A stretch of DNA of 36,660 nucleotides from Chara braunii (Eukaryota; Streptophyta; Charophyceae; Charales; Characeae), in NCBI GenBank assembly GCA_003427395.1, contig BFEA01000103.1, forward strand, positions 631,850-668,509, read 5' to 3'. The notes under the pieces are model-generated. The model did no database searches and had not been told where the DNA came from. It saw nothing but the letters and a program-made list of their open reading frames with translations. Positions 10,074-21,396 of the stretch are shown in pieces. Position 1 is the stretch's first letter. Each line of letters opens with the position of its first letter. The translations under genes were made by a program, and so were the position numbers.

Positions 10074-10958
10074 GACAAACACACACATACAGAGGGAGAG
10101 AGAGAGAAAACGGACAAACACTCACATACGGAGAGAGCGCGAGAGAAAGAAAATGGGGGGGGAGAGGGATAGATCGACTTTCCCTTTTAAGTTGAAGTCA
10201 GATTGACACTACGACTAGGTACGGTGCGCGTAGGGAGGAACGAGATTGCCATACATGAGAGAGAAGAAGGGGAAGAAGAAGAAAAGGGGAGGAGGAAGAA
10301 GTCACTCACCTTTACAAACTGCACCGATAAGTCGAAGCGGCCGTTTGCCCATTGCGACGTTATGAGTTGTGCTTCATAGGAAAGCAGCGGGTACAACAAG
10401 TGGCATGTAGACACTACATCCATTTATATATTTCTCTTGATTATTTATTTATTTATCTATTCCTTTACTTATTTAGTTATTTATTTATTTGTTTATTTAG
10501 TGCAAATGGCTAGTGAATTGGTTTGAGGAAAGGAGACAAGAGCAATGGAAGGAGGCAAGTACGGGATATCAAGGTCTGATTAAGGGTGAAGAGATACATA
10601 CTTGGTGCATGAAGAGAGGTCGGTCACGGTGTTGGCCGTCACGTACATCGGTCTTAGAGAATCGAAGTAAGCCTGATGCATGGACACAGCAGTAGGGATG
10701 ATAGTTGGGTAGAGTAGGTAGGGGCGATGGACGTCAGACGAAGAGGGGCGACTTTGTAGTTCACGCAGGCATGGCCTACAAGCTTGAACATTAGCTCGTT
10801 ACTTCGTTATATTGCTCTATAAGGATGGTTCCTCAGTGCTTTGTACTCTTTGCTTGGACACGACTACTAGGACATCTGTGTGAATTCGTAACTTGGTTTC
10901 TGTATATTATTCACGCTCATATACCTTATTAATACTATTATTATTGTTATTTTATTAC

Positions 10959-10960
<2 letters not shown>
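10071..10960. other. No gene recognised
   Basis: GA-rich left part, a TTTA-rich stretch at about 10435-10500, and a 60-codon plus-strand frame at 10513-10695 with no recognisable domain. I see no feature I can name. Confidence 0.5.

Positions 10961-11020
<60 letters not shown>
10961..11020 (+). repeat. (ATT)n microsatellite
   Basis: Twenty perfect units, preceded by imperfect ATT-type sequence from about 10925. Confidence 0.95.
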
Positions 11021-11021
<1 letters not shown>

Positions 11022-11349
11022 AGCCATCTGTAGTCTGGGTCTGGCCACACGGGATGATGCTGTTGATTCTAGAAGGGTCACTATTGCTCATCTGCCCGAC
11101 GCAACTGGAATCTACCGTCTGTAATCTAGGCGTTGAATGCCGAGTAGGAAAGGTGAAGAAACNGGGGCTCTTGTGTTGATAAGGGAGGAGTNTACTCCCC
11201 TTGACAAGTGATTCTCGGTATTACGAACCTCCGATGGTGTATTATTGGTGCAATGTTGCACTCCGGGCAGTTTGACTATGTGGCTTTCAAAGTGATGATG
11301 TAATCTTAAAATGTCATCTCGCTGTTGTTTAATTTTTTTTATTGCATCA

Positions 11350-11351
<2 letters not shown>

Positions 11352-11403
<52 letters not shown>
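11352..11403 (+). repeat. (ATT)n microsatellite
   Basis: About 17 perfect units, same orientation as its neighbours. Ambiguous bases at 11163 and 11212 lie upstream. Confidence 0.95.
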
Positions 11404-11404
<1 letters not shown>

Positions 11405-11857
11405 ATTGGGTGCATGCAGCATCTGTGGATAGAAGTTGTGAGTGATACAAGAGACCTACCTAGTGCTCGACACATTCGACAGTGGCCGAGGTCTGCTCGT
11501 ACTTGGGTAACTGTTGACGTCATCAGCAGCATTAGAGACTGGGCTGCATGGGATCTGACATTAGTAGTCTCGGCGACGAGCGCCGGATAGGATACCTATT
11601 CTGGTTCTCCGTTGATGATGATGGGACTATGCTAAGCATTGTTAATTATAAGCTCATAGTGTCTTCTAAATTGCTGAAAACTCATATTGCAATCCTGCTT
11701 TGGTTCGAGAGCAAGACTACTTGGTTTCATATGTATGATGCTGCTTGACTCTGGGATTCGCTATTGATCATTTTTTTTTTCCTTGCAACAGTCAGACAAA
11801 CAGAACGCAGTTAAACAGACAGACATCCACAAACAAAGAGACGTCGACGGACAGACT
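11404..11857. other. No gene recognised
   Basis: Unremarkable sequence with short frames only; it ends in CAGACA-rich DNA that grades into the minisatellite. Confidence 0.5.
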
Positions 11858-12045
11858 GGGGCAAATAGGCAGAGTCTGGGACAGTCATACACACATTGGG
11901 GCAAACAGACCCTGTTTGGGACACTCATGCACAAACTAGGGCAAAAAGGCACAGTCTGGGACAGTCATGCACAGACTGCGGCAAACAGGCACAGTCTGGG
12001 ACAATCATGCACAGACTGGGGCAAACAGACCCAGTTTGAGACGGT
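11858..12045 (+). repeat. 40-bp minisatellite, about 4.7 units
   Basis: Units start at 11858, 11898, 11938, 11978 and 12018, exactly 40 bases apart, each beginning near GGGGCAAACAG and containing GTCTGGGACA and TCATGCACA. The period is not a multiple of three, so it is not coding. Divergence between units is mild. Confidence 0.92.
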
Positions 12046-12186
12046 GAACACACAACCATGCCATGACCTCAGAATGCTGCATATAGTGACGGATCTTGTA
12101 GCGCAGCGAAGAGGGAGAGAGAGCAGGTAAGTCTTCAATCCTAGGACAGTCTTCATGGCGCTCTCGTCCACAGGATGAGTACAATC
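12046..12186. other. Spacer with splice-donor-like word
   Basis: Contains GAGCAG|GTAAGT at 12121-12132, like the junctions at the ends of the two purine-rich modules; no gene visible. Confidence 0.4.
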
Positions 12187-12300
12187 AAATGAATCTGCTG
12201 TAAGAACAAGGAAAAGCATACACTTCTACTTGTGTGTAGATGTATGTATGTCTGTTTATGTGCGTGTGTGTGTGTGTGTGTATGNGAGAGAGAGAGAAAG
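12187..12300 (+). repeat. Dispersed 45-bp family, copy 4, with (TG)n(AG)n
   Basis: ATGAATCTGCTGTAAGAACA, the most diverged copy, followed by TG and AG arrays with an ambiguous base at 12285. Confidence 0.6.
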
Positions 12301-13377
12301 AGAAAGTGAAAACAGACGAGCATGACATACCTACAACATTGGCTGATCAGATACGAACACTAGTGAACAGAGTGAGATTGAGATTCTCAGCCAACAGGTC
12401 GACAAGACAGCATTCCTCAGGGAAATGCAGAGTTTTCAGTCTGCGACCGTGTGGGTCTTTGGGCACAATAAAACATGCACAAAGACAACAGACATACACA
12501 GGCACCGTGACACTTACACGGGTGACACACAAACACACACACTGAATGAGTATGTGGGGTGGGTTTTATGGCATTGACAGACTGGGTTCTTGGACTTAAC
12601 CACATTCTCATAAGGGGTTTGGACCGACGGTCTGCTAGCATTGCAGGGCAGGTGTGAGTAAAGTGGGGACCACTTCCATCTCTCAGGGGTAAGCTAACTC
12701 TATGCAATACGGTGTGTCCTTGTCCATCAGTGGAATATATCATGGGAAGAAGGTTGGGGACGTGTGATGCACCGACCGATGGCGTCGTGAGGATGGGCCT
12801 GTCATCTGCCCAGCTTATTGGGATACACGCCCTGCCTGTTCTGTCCCATGTTGTGGTCTCCGCGTGCTGCGCATTGTGACGGATTGTGTTGCGTTACTTC
12901 TCCGCTGAGTTTTGATAAAAGGACGGACGAACAGAAACACGGACAGACCAACGGACAGACAACGGAGTCTGACAAACGAACAGATAGATGGACCTCAACG
13001 CACAGGCGTAGTAAAACAATTGTGAGACACCCCGGTCCCCAGTGAAACGCAGTGCACAGTGAAAACACACAGCAATGCACAAATGCACAGTCATGCAGCC
13101 ACCGAGACAAAGACATAGATACACAGTCCTAAAGATGTACAGTGGCATACGAAGAGAGACAATGATACTCCGAGAGAGTGTTACATCGGGTTCTGCTGAT
13201 AGTGTAGCCGCGGTACTTGGGTGTTGACTCACAGTTCTGCTATACCATTTCTCATATGGGTGATTCTTGAGGCACTATCAGCTTGACTGCTCAGACTTCG
13301 GCGTGGATCTGAACTTGATCTCTGCACTTCACTTACATTCATGATCCTCGCAGAAGTACTGTTATCATTATCATATC
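12301..13377. other. No gene recognised
   Basis: Contains CAGACA/CGGACA-rich sequence at about 12915-12990 similar in style to the region before the 40-bp minisatellite. No convincing gene or RNA. Confidence 0.5.
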
Positions 13378-13427
13378 ATTATTATTATTATATTATTACT
13401 ATTATTAGTATTATTGCTATTATTACC
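13378..13427 (+). repeat. Imperfect (ATT)n
   Basis: ATT units with several interruptions; looks older than the neighbouring perfect arrays. Confidence 0.85.
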
Positions 13428-13908
13428 ATTAAGAACCTAGCAAACCTCTTGCCCGCCATAAGCGAAAGTCAGGTTTGAATGTACGAGAGAGGTTTTCGTT
13501 TTACCTCAATATTTCTTATATATCTCAGAAAGTTGTTGCGCGCAAGTCAATGGGAGTAAAGTCTGTGTCGCACCCTGGACCCTTCCAGAAGATACCGCTA
13601 ACCGGCGTAACTAAAAGGAGACCGCGGGACAATGAGGACGCAGCACGAGGCGCTTCATCCGCACACAGACACAAAGTGACACAAGCCGCAGCTGGGTAGC
13701 GGAGGCGCTGACAACCTTTAGGTAAGCATGCAGAGCATCAGGCATACGTCCACGCGATCTCGTAGACACGCAAAGCGAACTTGCTGCGCTTAGGGCCATG
13801 TGGCAGGGTTGACATAAGTATAGGAAAGCATATGTGGATTGCACTTTTGAAACATCAATAAAAAGACGAATTTTTTTCAAACTAAACATAATACTATCGT
13901 TATTACTA

Positions 13909-13910
<2 letters not shown>
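13428..13910. other. No gene recognised
   Basis: One plus-strand frame (13475-13699) has no recognisable domain; nothing else is visible. Confidence 0.4.

Positions 13911-13957
<47 letters not shown>
13911..13957 (+). repeat. (ATT)n microsatellite
   Basis: About 15 perfect units; the last of six arrays in this orientation. Confidence 0.95.
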
Positions 13958-14226
13958 TGTGCGATTATTATTATTGCTATTTACCATTTCTACTCCATCC
14001 TCCTCTGTACTTATTTTTGTGTGGTCCTCTCGGGTACCTTCCTTTTCGACCTTATTGATTAGGGTCAGATCCTCGTTAAGTTAACCCTGACCTCAACTAA
14101 CCCTAAGAGCCAGCAATCGATTGCATGAGTTGTATATGACCAATGACAGGGCGATTGAGGGAGCTCTGTCGGAGTTCAGGCGGAACTCTGGAGGCAGGGA
14201 ACAACGAGGTGTGTGTACTTCAACAT

Positions 14227-14257
14227 AAACCCTAAACCCTAAACCCTAAACCCTAAA
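14227..14257 (+). repeat. Interstitial telomere-type repeat (CCCTAAA)4
   Basis: Four perfect CCCTAAA units with an extra AAA at the left. This is the Arabidopsis-type plant telomere sequence. So short a run could be a relic of double-strand-break repair, or a promoter 'telo box' cluster; no gene start is visible downstream, which favours the first. Confidence 0.9.
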
Positions 14258-14533
14258 TCTGTAACATTTAGGCTTCTACCTATGACTATGTTAGTAACAA
14301 GGGTACAACGATCTTGCTATGTGGGTGTTCTTTGGGGATGTGGATGCAAAGGGGATCGATTACTCATATTCTTCTCTCTATACGTCACTTAACGATGATG
14401 GGTATTCATTGGTTCAACTTGTTGTGATTGAATGCAACGATGACGATCCATGTCATTTATTTCTTATCATACTCCTGATCCAAGCATAAGTCCGCGAAAC
14501 TAATAACGGTTCAGGGCAAGACTTGTGTGGAGG
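14258..14533. other. No gene recognised
   Basis: Short spacer between the telomere-type run and the satellite-like array, with no visible feature. Confidence 0.4.
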
Positions 14534-15003
14534 TAAGAATAGCAGGGAAAGTCTGCCTTAACTCCGATAAGCCTTACACTCGATTAGTGGTAAGAGTAGC
14601 AAGGATCCTTGGACACCCGCCTTATTGAGGGCTAGCCAGTGATAAGAGTAGCAGGAAAATTTTGCCTTATCAGAGACTAGTCTGATATAAGAGTAGTGAG
14701 GTTTCAAGGACACCTGCCTTATCATTGATCAACCTAACGTTCATTCAGTGGTAAGAGTAGCAAGGATTCTTGGACACCCGCCTTATTGAGGGCTAGCCAG
14801 TGATAAGAGTAGCAGGGAAATCCTTCCTTATGAGTGACTAGTCTGATATAAGAGTAATGCGGTTTCAAGGACACCTGCCTTATCAATAAACATCCTAGCG
14901 CTTAGTCAGTGATAAGAGTAGCAGGAAAATCATGCCTTATCAGTTACTAGTCTGATATAAGAGTAGTGAGGTTTCAGGGATACCTGCCTTATCAGTGACT
15001 AGC
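14534..15003 (+). repeat. Tandem array, nine monomers, 161-bp higher-order unit
   Basis: TAAGAGTAG (or TAAGAATAG) begins monomers at 14534, 14591, 14643, 14688, 14752, 14804, 14849, 14913 and 14958. Spacings are 57, then 52+45+64, 52+45+64, 45, so three monomer types recur as a 161-bp unit. Most monomers end in a GCCTTAT word that is the reverse complement of the opening ATAAG, giving arms such as TGATAAG..CTTATCA around a loop of 20-25 bases. GATAA is the core of plant I-box/GATA-factor sites, but regulation is only a possibility. No coding frame. Confidence 0.88.
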
Positions 15004-16018
15004 AATAGGATAAGCCTACCGCTAAGTGTGTTTTGGCTCACAAGGACCAAAACCCACAAGATTTGCCTTTGTCAAACAAGTTCCAGTAACAAGTGGATAT
15101 ATCCTGAATGGTCTGCCATACCACCGCTAGCTTTCTCCACAATCCGCATTGTTCAGTCCTAACTAACTATCTTTGATTCTAATGAGAGGGGATAAATGAG
15201 ATCTTGCCTTAGAGAGAGACTATCCATTTGTCTGATTTCTTTCCTTGATATTCTTTTCCCCAGGTTGGATTGATGATGTGTGTTGGGAGAAGGAAGGGAA
15301 CTCAGACAGGATAATCGCAAGAGGGATAGGAATGAGATAGTGAAAGGGATATGGAGAATTACTGCGACACTAAAAGGGAAGTGAACTGTTGTTCACTACC
15401 TGAAGCGGAAGGGCAACAGCTTAAACGATTAGTTAAGGATAGGAGTCAGACAAAAGACATAGAGTCTAGAAGAGACTTCCTAGATCTTAGTTAGGAAGAA
15501 AGATGTTAAGTTTTTATTGGACTGTGCTGAGTCTACAGGTTTCGCCTCTTGCAGAAGACTACGGAAGAAAATCCGTCAGGAACTGCAAATTCTGTTATCT
15601 CTTGATAACAGGTCGGTAGAACTCCGACTCAACTTCCACCATGGCTTGACACCCACACCTAAGGCAAGATCTAAGAAAGGAACAAATAAATATTCCCCCT
15701 GTATCTATGTCTAAATTGTCCAAATCACACTCAGAAGCCTTTGAAAATATGTGGGGTTGGGATAAATGTAGTCAGAGTTAGGAAAGAATGTTATTTTCAA
15801 GGTTTTGGGGCGTGAGTGACTTGCTATGAATGAATTAAAGGTTGACGCTCGTGGCGCATTTTGTGTCTGCATCTGTATGCGTGTATGTTGATTCTTGCAT
15901 CTGCACAGGTGTTGGACATCTATGCTGTCTTCTGAATTTGGGATTGTCTGAGATATTCGGGCAAAGGGACACGACAATCGTGAAAGTGAGGTCCACCGCT
16001 CAGTCAGCTCCCCTGATT

Positions 16019-16019
<1 letters not shown>
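15004..16019. other. No gene recognised
   Basis: Moderate-complexity DNA with short frames (for example 15517-15714) and no domain. Probably non-coding or decayed. Confidence 0.5.
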
Positions 16020-16021
<2 letters not shown>

Positions 16022-16089
<68 letters not shown>

Positions 16090-16152
16090 NNNNNNNNNNN
16101 NNNNNNNNNNNNNNNNNNNNNNNNNNNNNNNNNNNNNNNNNNNNNNNNNNNN

Positions 16153-16191
<39 letters not shown>
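16022..16191. repeat. (TA)n microsatellite with assembly gap
   Basis: TA repeats on both sides of 63 unknown bases at 16090-16152. The true length is unknown. Confidence 0.97.
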
Positions 16192-16193
<2 letters not shown>

Positions 16194-16771
16194 GAATGGG
16201 ATCGTAGGCTGGTCGGTACCTAGAAAGTCATTTAGTCTGGGACTTCTTTTAAGAAGAATGAAAAATTACTAAGGGTTTGACTCTGTTTTTTTCATAAGAT
16301 CAACAAAGGGACATAGAGTCATTGTCATAGTTACCTAAGCGTGGAAGATTGTCCGAGAAAGTCGATCTGATTAGATAGTTGGTCCGAGGAGTTAGTACCT
16401 CGGGGCATGACATACGGGTCAGTCTTAAGGCGTTCTACCGCGCGTATGCCTATGCTACGGCGATTGAGAAAACGCGCTCGGCTGACCTACCTCTGCGATT
16501 GCATATAAAAGCCTTCGTACGTAGGTCAGTCTCTCAACAGGGATACGCCCACCTAAGGGATGGTGACAACTCCCGAAGGTGGAGGTATGTTGTACCTCGC
16601 GGGATCCCTAATCTGTCGTAGGGAGTCGTGAGAGGTATAGCACGCGAACACGGTCGAAGTTGGTATTGCGTAAAGTGACAAAAAGAAACTCCTGCGTGAC
16701 ACAACCGTAAGGTCCAACACCAAGAACTACTTCACGTCTGGGTGTGAGATCGCCGCGCGAGACAGGTGACG
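16192..16771. other. No gene recognised
   Basis: A GC-richer block with several CG-containing words; frames are open for 80-90 codons but show no domain. Confidence 0.4.
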
Positions 16772-17015
16772 CCGTTGCCGGGGACCTTCGGTTGCCTGCC
16801 GAGACCTTATGTGAACGGACCTGGGTTTGGTAAATTGGAGTCCTCGCTAGACGACAACCTTTAATTGTCAGCATGATTATAATTATTAATGCAAGATGCC
16901 CACCGGCAACGGGTTAAACCCGTTGCTGGAGACCTCGGCTATGATCTCGCTTCCTAGCCGAGGTCCTCAGTGAACGAACTCGGGTTTGGTAAGTCGATGA
17001 TCTAAGCAAAACGAC
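16772..17015 (+). repeat. 148-bp imperfect tandem duplication with palindromes
   Basis: CCGTTGC at 16772 and 16920 open two related blocks that share GAGACCT, GTGAACG, GGGTTTGGTAA and ACGACAAC in order. The second block carries two strong hairpins: GCAACGGGTT/AACCCGTTGC around a single base at about 16907-16927, and ACCTCGGCT/AGCCGAGGT at about 16932-16964. The first block has only imperfect versions, so the palindromes are a later change or have been lost there. Confidence 0.75.
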
Positions 17016-19460
17016 AACTCTAATCTACTTACTGGGAGATAGTTTGACCTTGGATTCTGAGTGGGGAATACGCAAGGGTGGCCACAGCATATAAACCACT
17101 TGAGGATTTATAGAGCGGAATATATACTAGGAGCAAATAGGTGGCACAAGTAAGGCGACAGTCAGCGATAACTTGTGAGAAGGGTCGCCCTAGAAAGTGA
17201 AAGGAGAAGTATGTCACGGATAGTAATTTGACGTTATCTAGAATCTCTCAAAGGCAGACGGTATTGTGTCAGATAACTTTAAAGGTTATTGTCTAACTAT
17301 TGTCCTCATATAAATAAGGCACCAAAAAACCGTGGGGCTGGTACTGGGAGAGGAAGATGCGGAAGGTAAGGGAAGACCGCCGAGAGAACTATAGAGTTGA
17401 CCAAAGAGCGGGATGATTGGATAAAGGAAAATGAAGGGCTAGAGGAGAAAGAAGAAATTAGACTTTTGTTAGGGCTGTACTTGCAAGCAAAGTTTACGAA
17501 TGGAGGTCTGTTCAGTCCGAAGTCTAGCAGATTCACAAAAGAGGACGAACAGAACGGATAAAAAAACTTATCATGCCAGCGGTAGTGGCTTGCAAAGAGA
17601 GGCACATAATCCTAAATGTAGTCAGTAAGGTAGTAAGGAAGTAGGTGTCAAACCATCTTGTTTATTTTCAACTTGGTGACTATATTTAGGCATGAGGGTA
17701 GTTGCTTAAAGTTCATCCACTCTGGACCATCTACTTGAATATACCCAGTTGAATCTAAGCGCTTAAATCCATTCTCTTGAGGCCATTCATTTGAGGTTAT
17801 TCATCTAAAAATCATCCATTCATGATAGTCTACTTTATGCATTTTATTCATGGTTAATTGCTTGAGTGTCCATCGGAGTTTATTTATTATAAACAACACA
17901 CTTCAATTCATTCGTCTGAGCTCATCAAATTTCGTTATTCATCTATGTTTATTTCACTTGAATTCATATGTCTGGATTACTCTCTTATAAAGGATAAAGG
18001 AGTTACGCAGAATGCACGTCCGACGTGGAATCGGGGGTGAATGGAGTGACCGACTCCTTAGGAGTAAAAATTCTTTCAAGAGGTGGTCAATGTGTAGAGT
18101 CTATCCTTGAGGGGAGTGACAATCCTAAGTTATACTTTCCCTGACAAGATGGCTAGAAGGAGCTATAAATCCGTTTTCTAAGGTAGTAGTGAGACCCGCG
18201 NCGGAANTATGTTCCTGNTCCATAGTGGGGTGTTGTCACCTGACCCNTTGAGNCATGATGACTACATTACNACTGAGAAGGAGGAAAGTGTTTGAACCTT
18301 GTTAGACTGTGGTCTATGATGGAGGCAACTACTGCATGCCACAAGGAGGTAGGGGGTGATTCCCCAACTATCTTTGTGTCTAGTGGGTTCATCATCACGA
18401 GATAGGATATGGATCTTAGAACGTGCATGGTGAGATTGTCTGCTAATTGACTAGAGTTTGCAAGAAACAGATACTGGAATCGGAGGGTGAAGCAGTGAGG
18501 CTTGGTCCTTGAGCGGGGCTCGAGAGTCTAAGATGTTATCTCTTTAGAGGATTACACTGCCCCTTGACACAATATACTCCTGTTAAAGCCCAGGGAGATG
18601 AACGTAGTACTCTCATTATTTTTGCATCCAAAAACATTTATCATTAAGAACCTTATTAACTACAGCATAACAATTGCCTATGATCGTAACAGATACCATA
18701 AGTTTTCCATCATCACCAATGCATGCGTATGTTTATAAGGCTTGTCACTTTGCTACTAAAACTATTTACATACTCAACTAGTATAATTAATGCATTACTA
18801 TCGCAATGTATTATTATGACCTACTTTTGAATGGTCTTAAGCGTTGGGAATTAACAATGCTAGTAAGGTATGGAGTCAGTATGCATTGTTATAAAAGTTA
18901 GCGATGCTGAACAGTTTGTGCTCCCCTCAGCGTCGTTGTAAACCGTCTTACCTAAGTTTCTTGTGGAAGAGTATTGAGGAGGAAAAAAAAAAATAAAAGC
19001 ATCAGCGAAGGCCGCTTTGGTAGTACGAAAATGGAAACACAAGCGTTACACCAACAAGGTAGTATACGATCTGTACCTAGAGATGAGATTTGTGCTCCTC
19101 AACCAAAAACTTCAAATCTTGAATTACATTGTTAGCACGTACATTGATTCCCACAATCTAGGTGAAAGGTTTGAATATTGGGGCGAACTCCGAATGGGGG
19201 TATGCAGACAGATGAATGTTATTACTCCCTCTCATCCGCAATTAGCGGCTCATGGTTTTATTTAAGTATCTTTCATACATTTGTTTGCGCTATTCACGCC
19301 TTTAAGGTCAATGCAGAGAATAATTGCTCTGTCAGAAGGATGTCTAAAAACTTATGCCTCTGTATCCTTTTGAACTTGTTAAGGTGGGAATAGAGGAACT
19401 TATTGTACATCATCTTCGGCTTACGGCCTAACGCTTCGTCGCTTGCTATATTTGTACAGG
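17016..19460. other. No gene recognised
   Basis: Includes an AT-rich stretch at about 17690-17960 made of degenerate TTCATCT/TCATTTGAG words about 20 bases apart, and ambiguous bases at 18202-18271 that mark poor assembly. No domain-bearing frame. It may include the 5' part of the retroelement whose gag follows, but I could not identify an LTR or primer-binding site. Confidence 0.45.
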
Positions 19461-20562
19461 ATGGCAGCGGCGGCCATGGCTGGAGGTGGTGGTTTGGATA
19501 AGGTCCTTCCTTCGAGGAATTCTTCTCTCGCCAAAGTATTGACACGCGAATCTATAAACGAGTCAGTGCCCCAGATCTTAGAGCTTTGTTGTTCCAAGGG
19601 AAAAACCTGCCTAGCTTTTTGCGCAATTACCGCAGCTTTAGCCTTATGAAGAAGTGAGACGAGAGGGCGATGTTGACCATGTTCCCTTTGTTCGTATGTG
19701 CGGAGTTGGGCGACGAAACATACGATTTCATGCTGAGATCGTGAACTTGGAGTGAATTCGAGAGTTCGTTAAGCTTGAGGTTTCCTGAAAATGAAATCGA
19801 CAGTCATCATTGTGAAAACCCTGAGCGAATGATCAGTGGTACGTCAGCACACGGGGAGATAGATAGTATACGAAAGCAGGTGAAAGAATTGGAAGAGAGA
19901 ATGACGCAACTAGAAAGGGACAGAAAGGGCAAACGAAAGGTCTCAGAGGGGATGTCGGACCGACTGCTGGTAGTAGTGGAGAGAAAACGAATGATGATAA
20001 TCAAGGTTCTCTCCGACCTGCGAAAGCTGAGAAGAAGCGATGTGATAACCAAGCTGGAGAAAGAGGTGAAAACGTAATTGAGATAGAAGAAGAACCTAGA
20101 CCTCAGAAGTTGACCAAGGCCCAGCGGAAGGCACGAAACTGAGCACGGGCGGTCTATGACCACGATCAGGGTCAAAAATGAGGAAAAGGTCGAGGCAATG
20201 GTAGACGAGGATGTAGTGGTCTTGGTAATAAGAGTCTCGGAAGATATGGTAGAGGAAGTGATAGGAAAGGCAATAAGGGAGATGATAGTATAAATTGGAA
20301 TGCCATCAGGGTCGAAAGTGGTCAAGGAAGTGGTCAAGGACTTGGGAGAGGAAGAAGGGGTTTGAAGAATGCGGTATGCAGGCATTGTGCCCAAGAAGGG
20401 CACACAATGAGGTTTTGTCATGTCAGGAAGGCTGATGAAGCGAGTGGTCTTATAAGCACCAATATTGAAAGAAGTGTTTATGACAGATTTGGGAACCCCA
20501 TTGACCCAAACATACCTGGAGAACCAAGACAGGAAGCCTTGCGACGAGAATACGAGTGGTAG
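19461..20562 (+). pseudogene. Retrotransposon gag, decayed
   Basis: Gag forms the capsid-like coat of an LTR-type retroelement and binds its RNA. The likely start is ATG 19461 (Ala/Gly-rich opening). After a frameshift near 19570, a capsid-like segment runs from 19574, with a GKNLPSFLRNY block and a later TWSEF..SLRF block. A coiled coil (KQVKELEERMTQLERD) lies at about 19875-19920. A second shift near 19950 leads to a basic Gly/Arg-rich stretch and a CCHC zinc knuckle, C-x2-C-x4-H-x4-C, at 20377-20418, then a short conserved-looking tail ending at a TAG. Four in-frame TGA stops (19655, 19742, 20140, 20179) and two frameshifts show it is dead. No protease, reverse transcriptase or integrase follows. 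Ty3-type is likely but unproven. Confidence 0.8.
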
Positions 20563-21370
20563 ACAGGAACAAAAGACATGTAATAGTGACAGAAAATTGC
20601 AAGGTCATTTGATAATAAGGACACTTTATGGATGATTGTAGGGTACTAGCAAGGTACATCGAGTTGGGAATGACTAAGTATTATGTACGTGGAAGATTGG
20701 TGACCATCACTGGACAGATGATCCAAGGGTGGCAGAGTGAAACTCGATAGGATATTGGGATTGGTCATCACTTTCCTAGATTAAAAACAGATAGGTGTAT
20801 GAACATGTAGATAAATTAAGGTGTTTGTTGGGTAAGAGAGAACATGGATAAGTAGAGTGCAGTCTGAAAAGAGGACAAGTTTCTTCTCCTTAAGAGTTTT
20901 GATAGGATAAAGGTGATGATAGTATAAGAAAAATACATGGATATTTTGAGGATCAGCATGAGGATGAGAGGGATGAGCCGGAAGTCTGACGCATTATAAC
21001 ATATTTTATATTTATATATGTATCTAAAGGGGATGAGCTGGTGACCACAAACACTTTCACATTGCGAGTGAATCCTTGTCTATGGTTTGAGTCTTCTTGT
21101 GAGTCAGTATCTCTCTTTGTCTATCACTATTAGACTCATCTGAGACTTAAAGATGGTGGTAGAGGAACGGGCGGATCAGTGCTTTGTGTGAAAGTTAGTG
21201 AAAGGTTGTATGACCTAAATATTGGAAGGATTGATTATATGTTTGAGAAAATCATGCCACGACATTGACAAACTTTTTTCAATGACTGAAAACCTTTTGC
21301 AATCATTTTTCCTTTGGATGAGATGTTTGTTTTGGTGGTTTCAGACAAGCAAAGAGTCAACAAATATTTA
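20563..21370. other. No gene recognised between gag and Helitron
   Basis: No pol domain could be read in any frame. It ends in the A/T-rich host flank ..AAATATTTA immediately next to the Helitron terminus. Confidence 0.5.
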
Positions 21371-21396
21371 CTAGCTAAGCGCCCGCGGTGCGGGCG
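21371..21396 (-). other. Helitron 3' terminus with hairpin
   Basis: Plus-strand CTAG at 21371-21374 is the reverse complement of the CTRR-type end (CTAG is self-complementary). The hairpin arms are CGCCCGC (21380-21386) and GCGGGCG (21390-21396) with a three-base loop. Hairpin, spacer and CTAG match the known architecture that stops rolling-circle transfer. A further GCCCGC at 21408-21413 could pair with the right arm instead, an alternative fold. Confidence 0.93.

Noticed and set aside
9684-10206. Long Leu-Ser and Glu-Arg repeat frames
   Set aside because: They are translations of the (GA)n array, which is open in several frames on both strands.
14534-15003. Regular repeats with arms as a CRISPR-like array
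   Set aside because: Monomers are adjacent and diverged with no unique spacers, no cas genes, and the DNA is eukaryotic.
18800-19460. 5' LTR and primer-binding site for the gag element
   Set aside because: No TG..CA-bounded repeat pair or convincing tRNA complement could be found on either side of gag.
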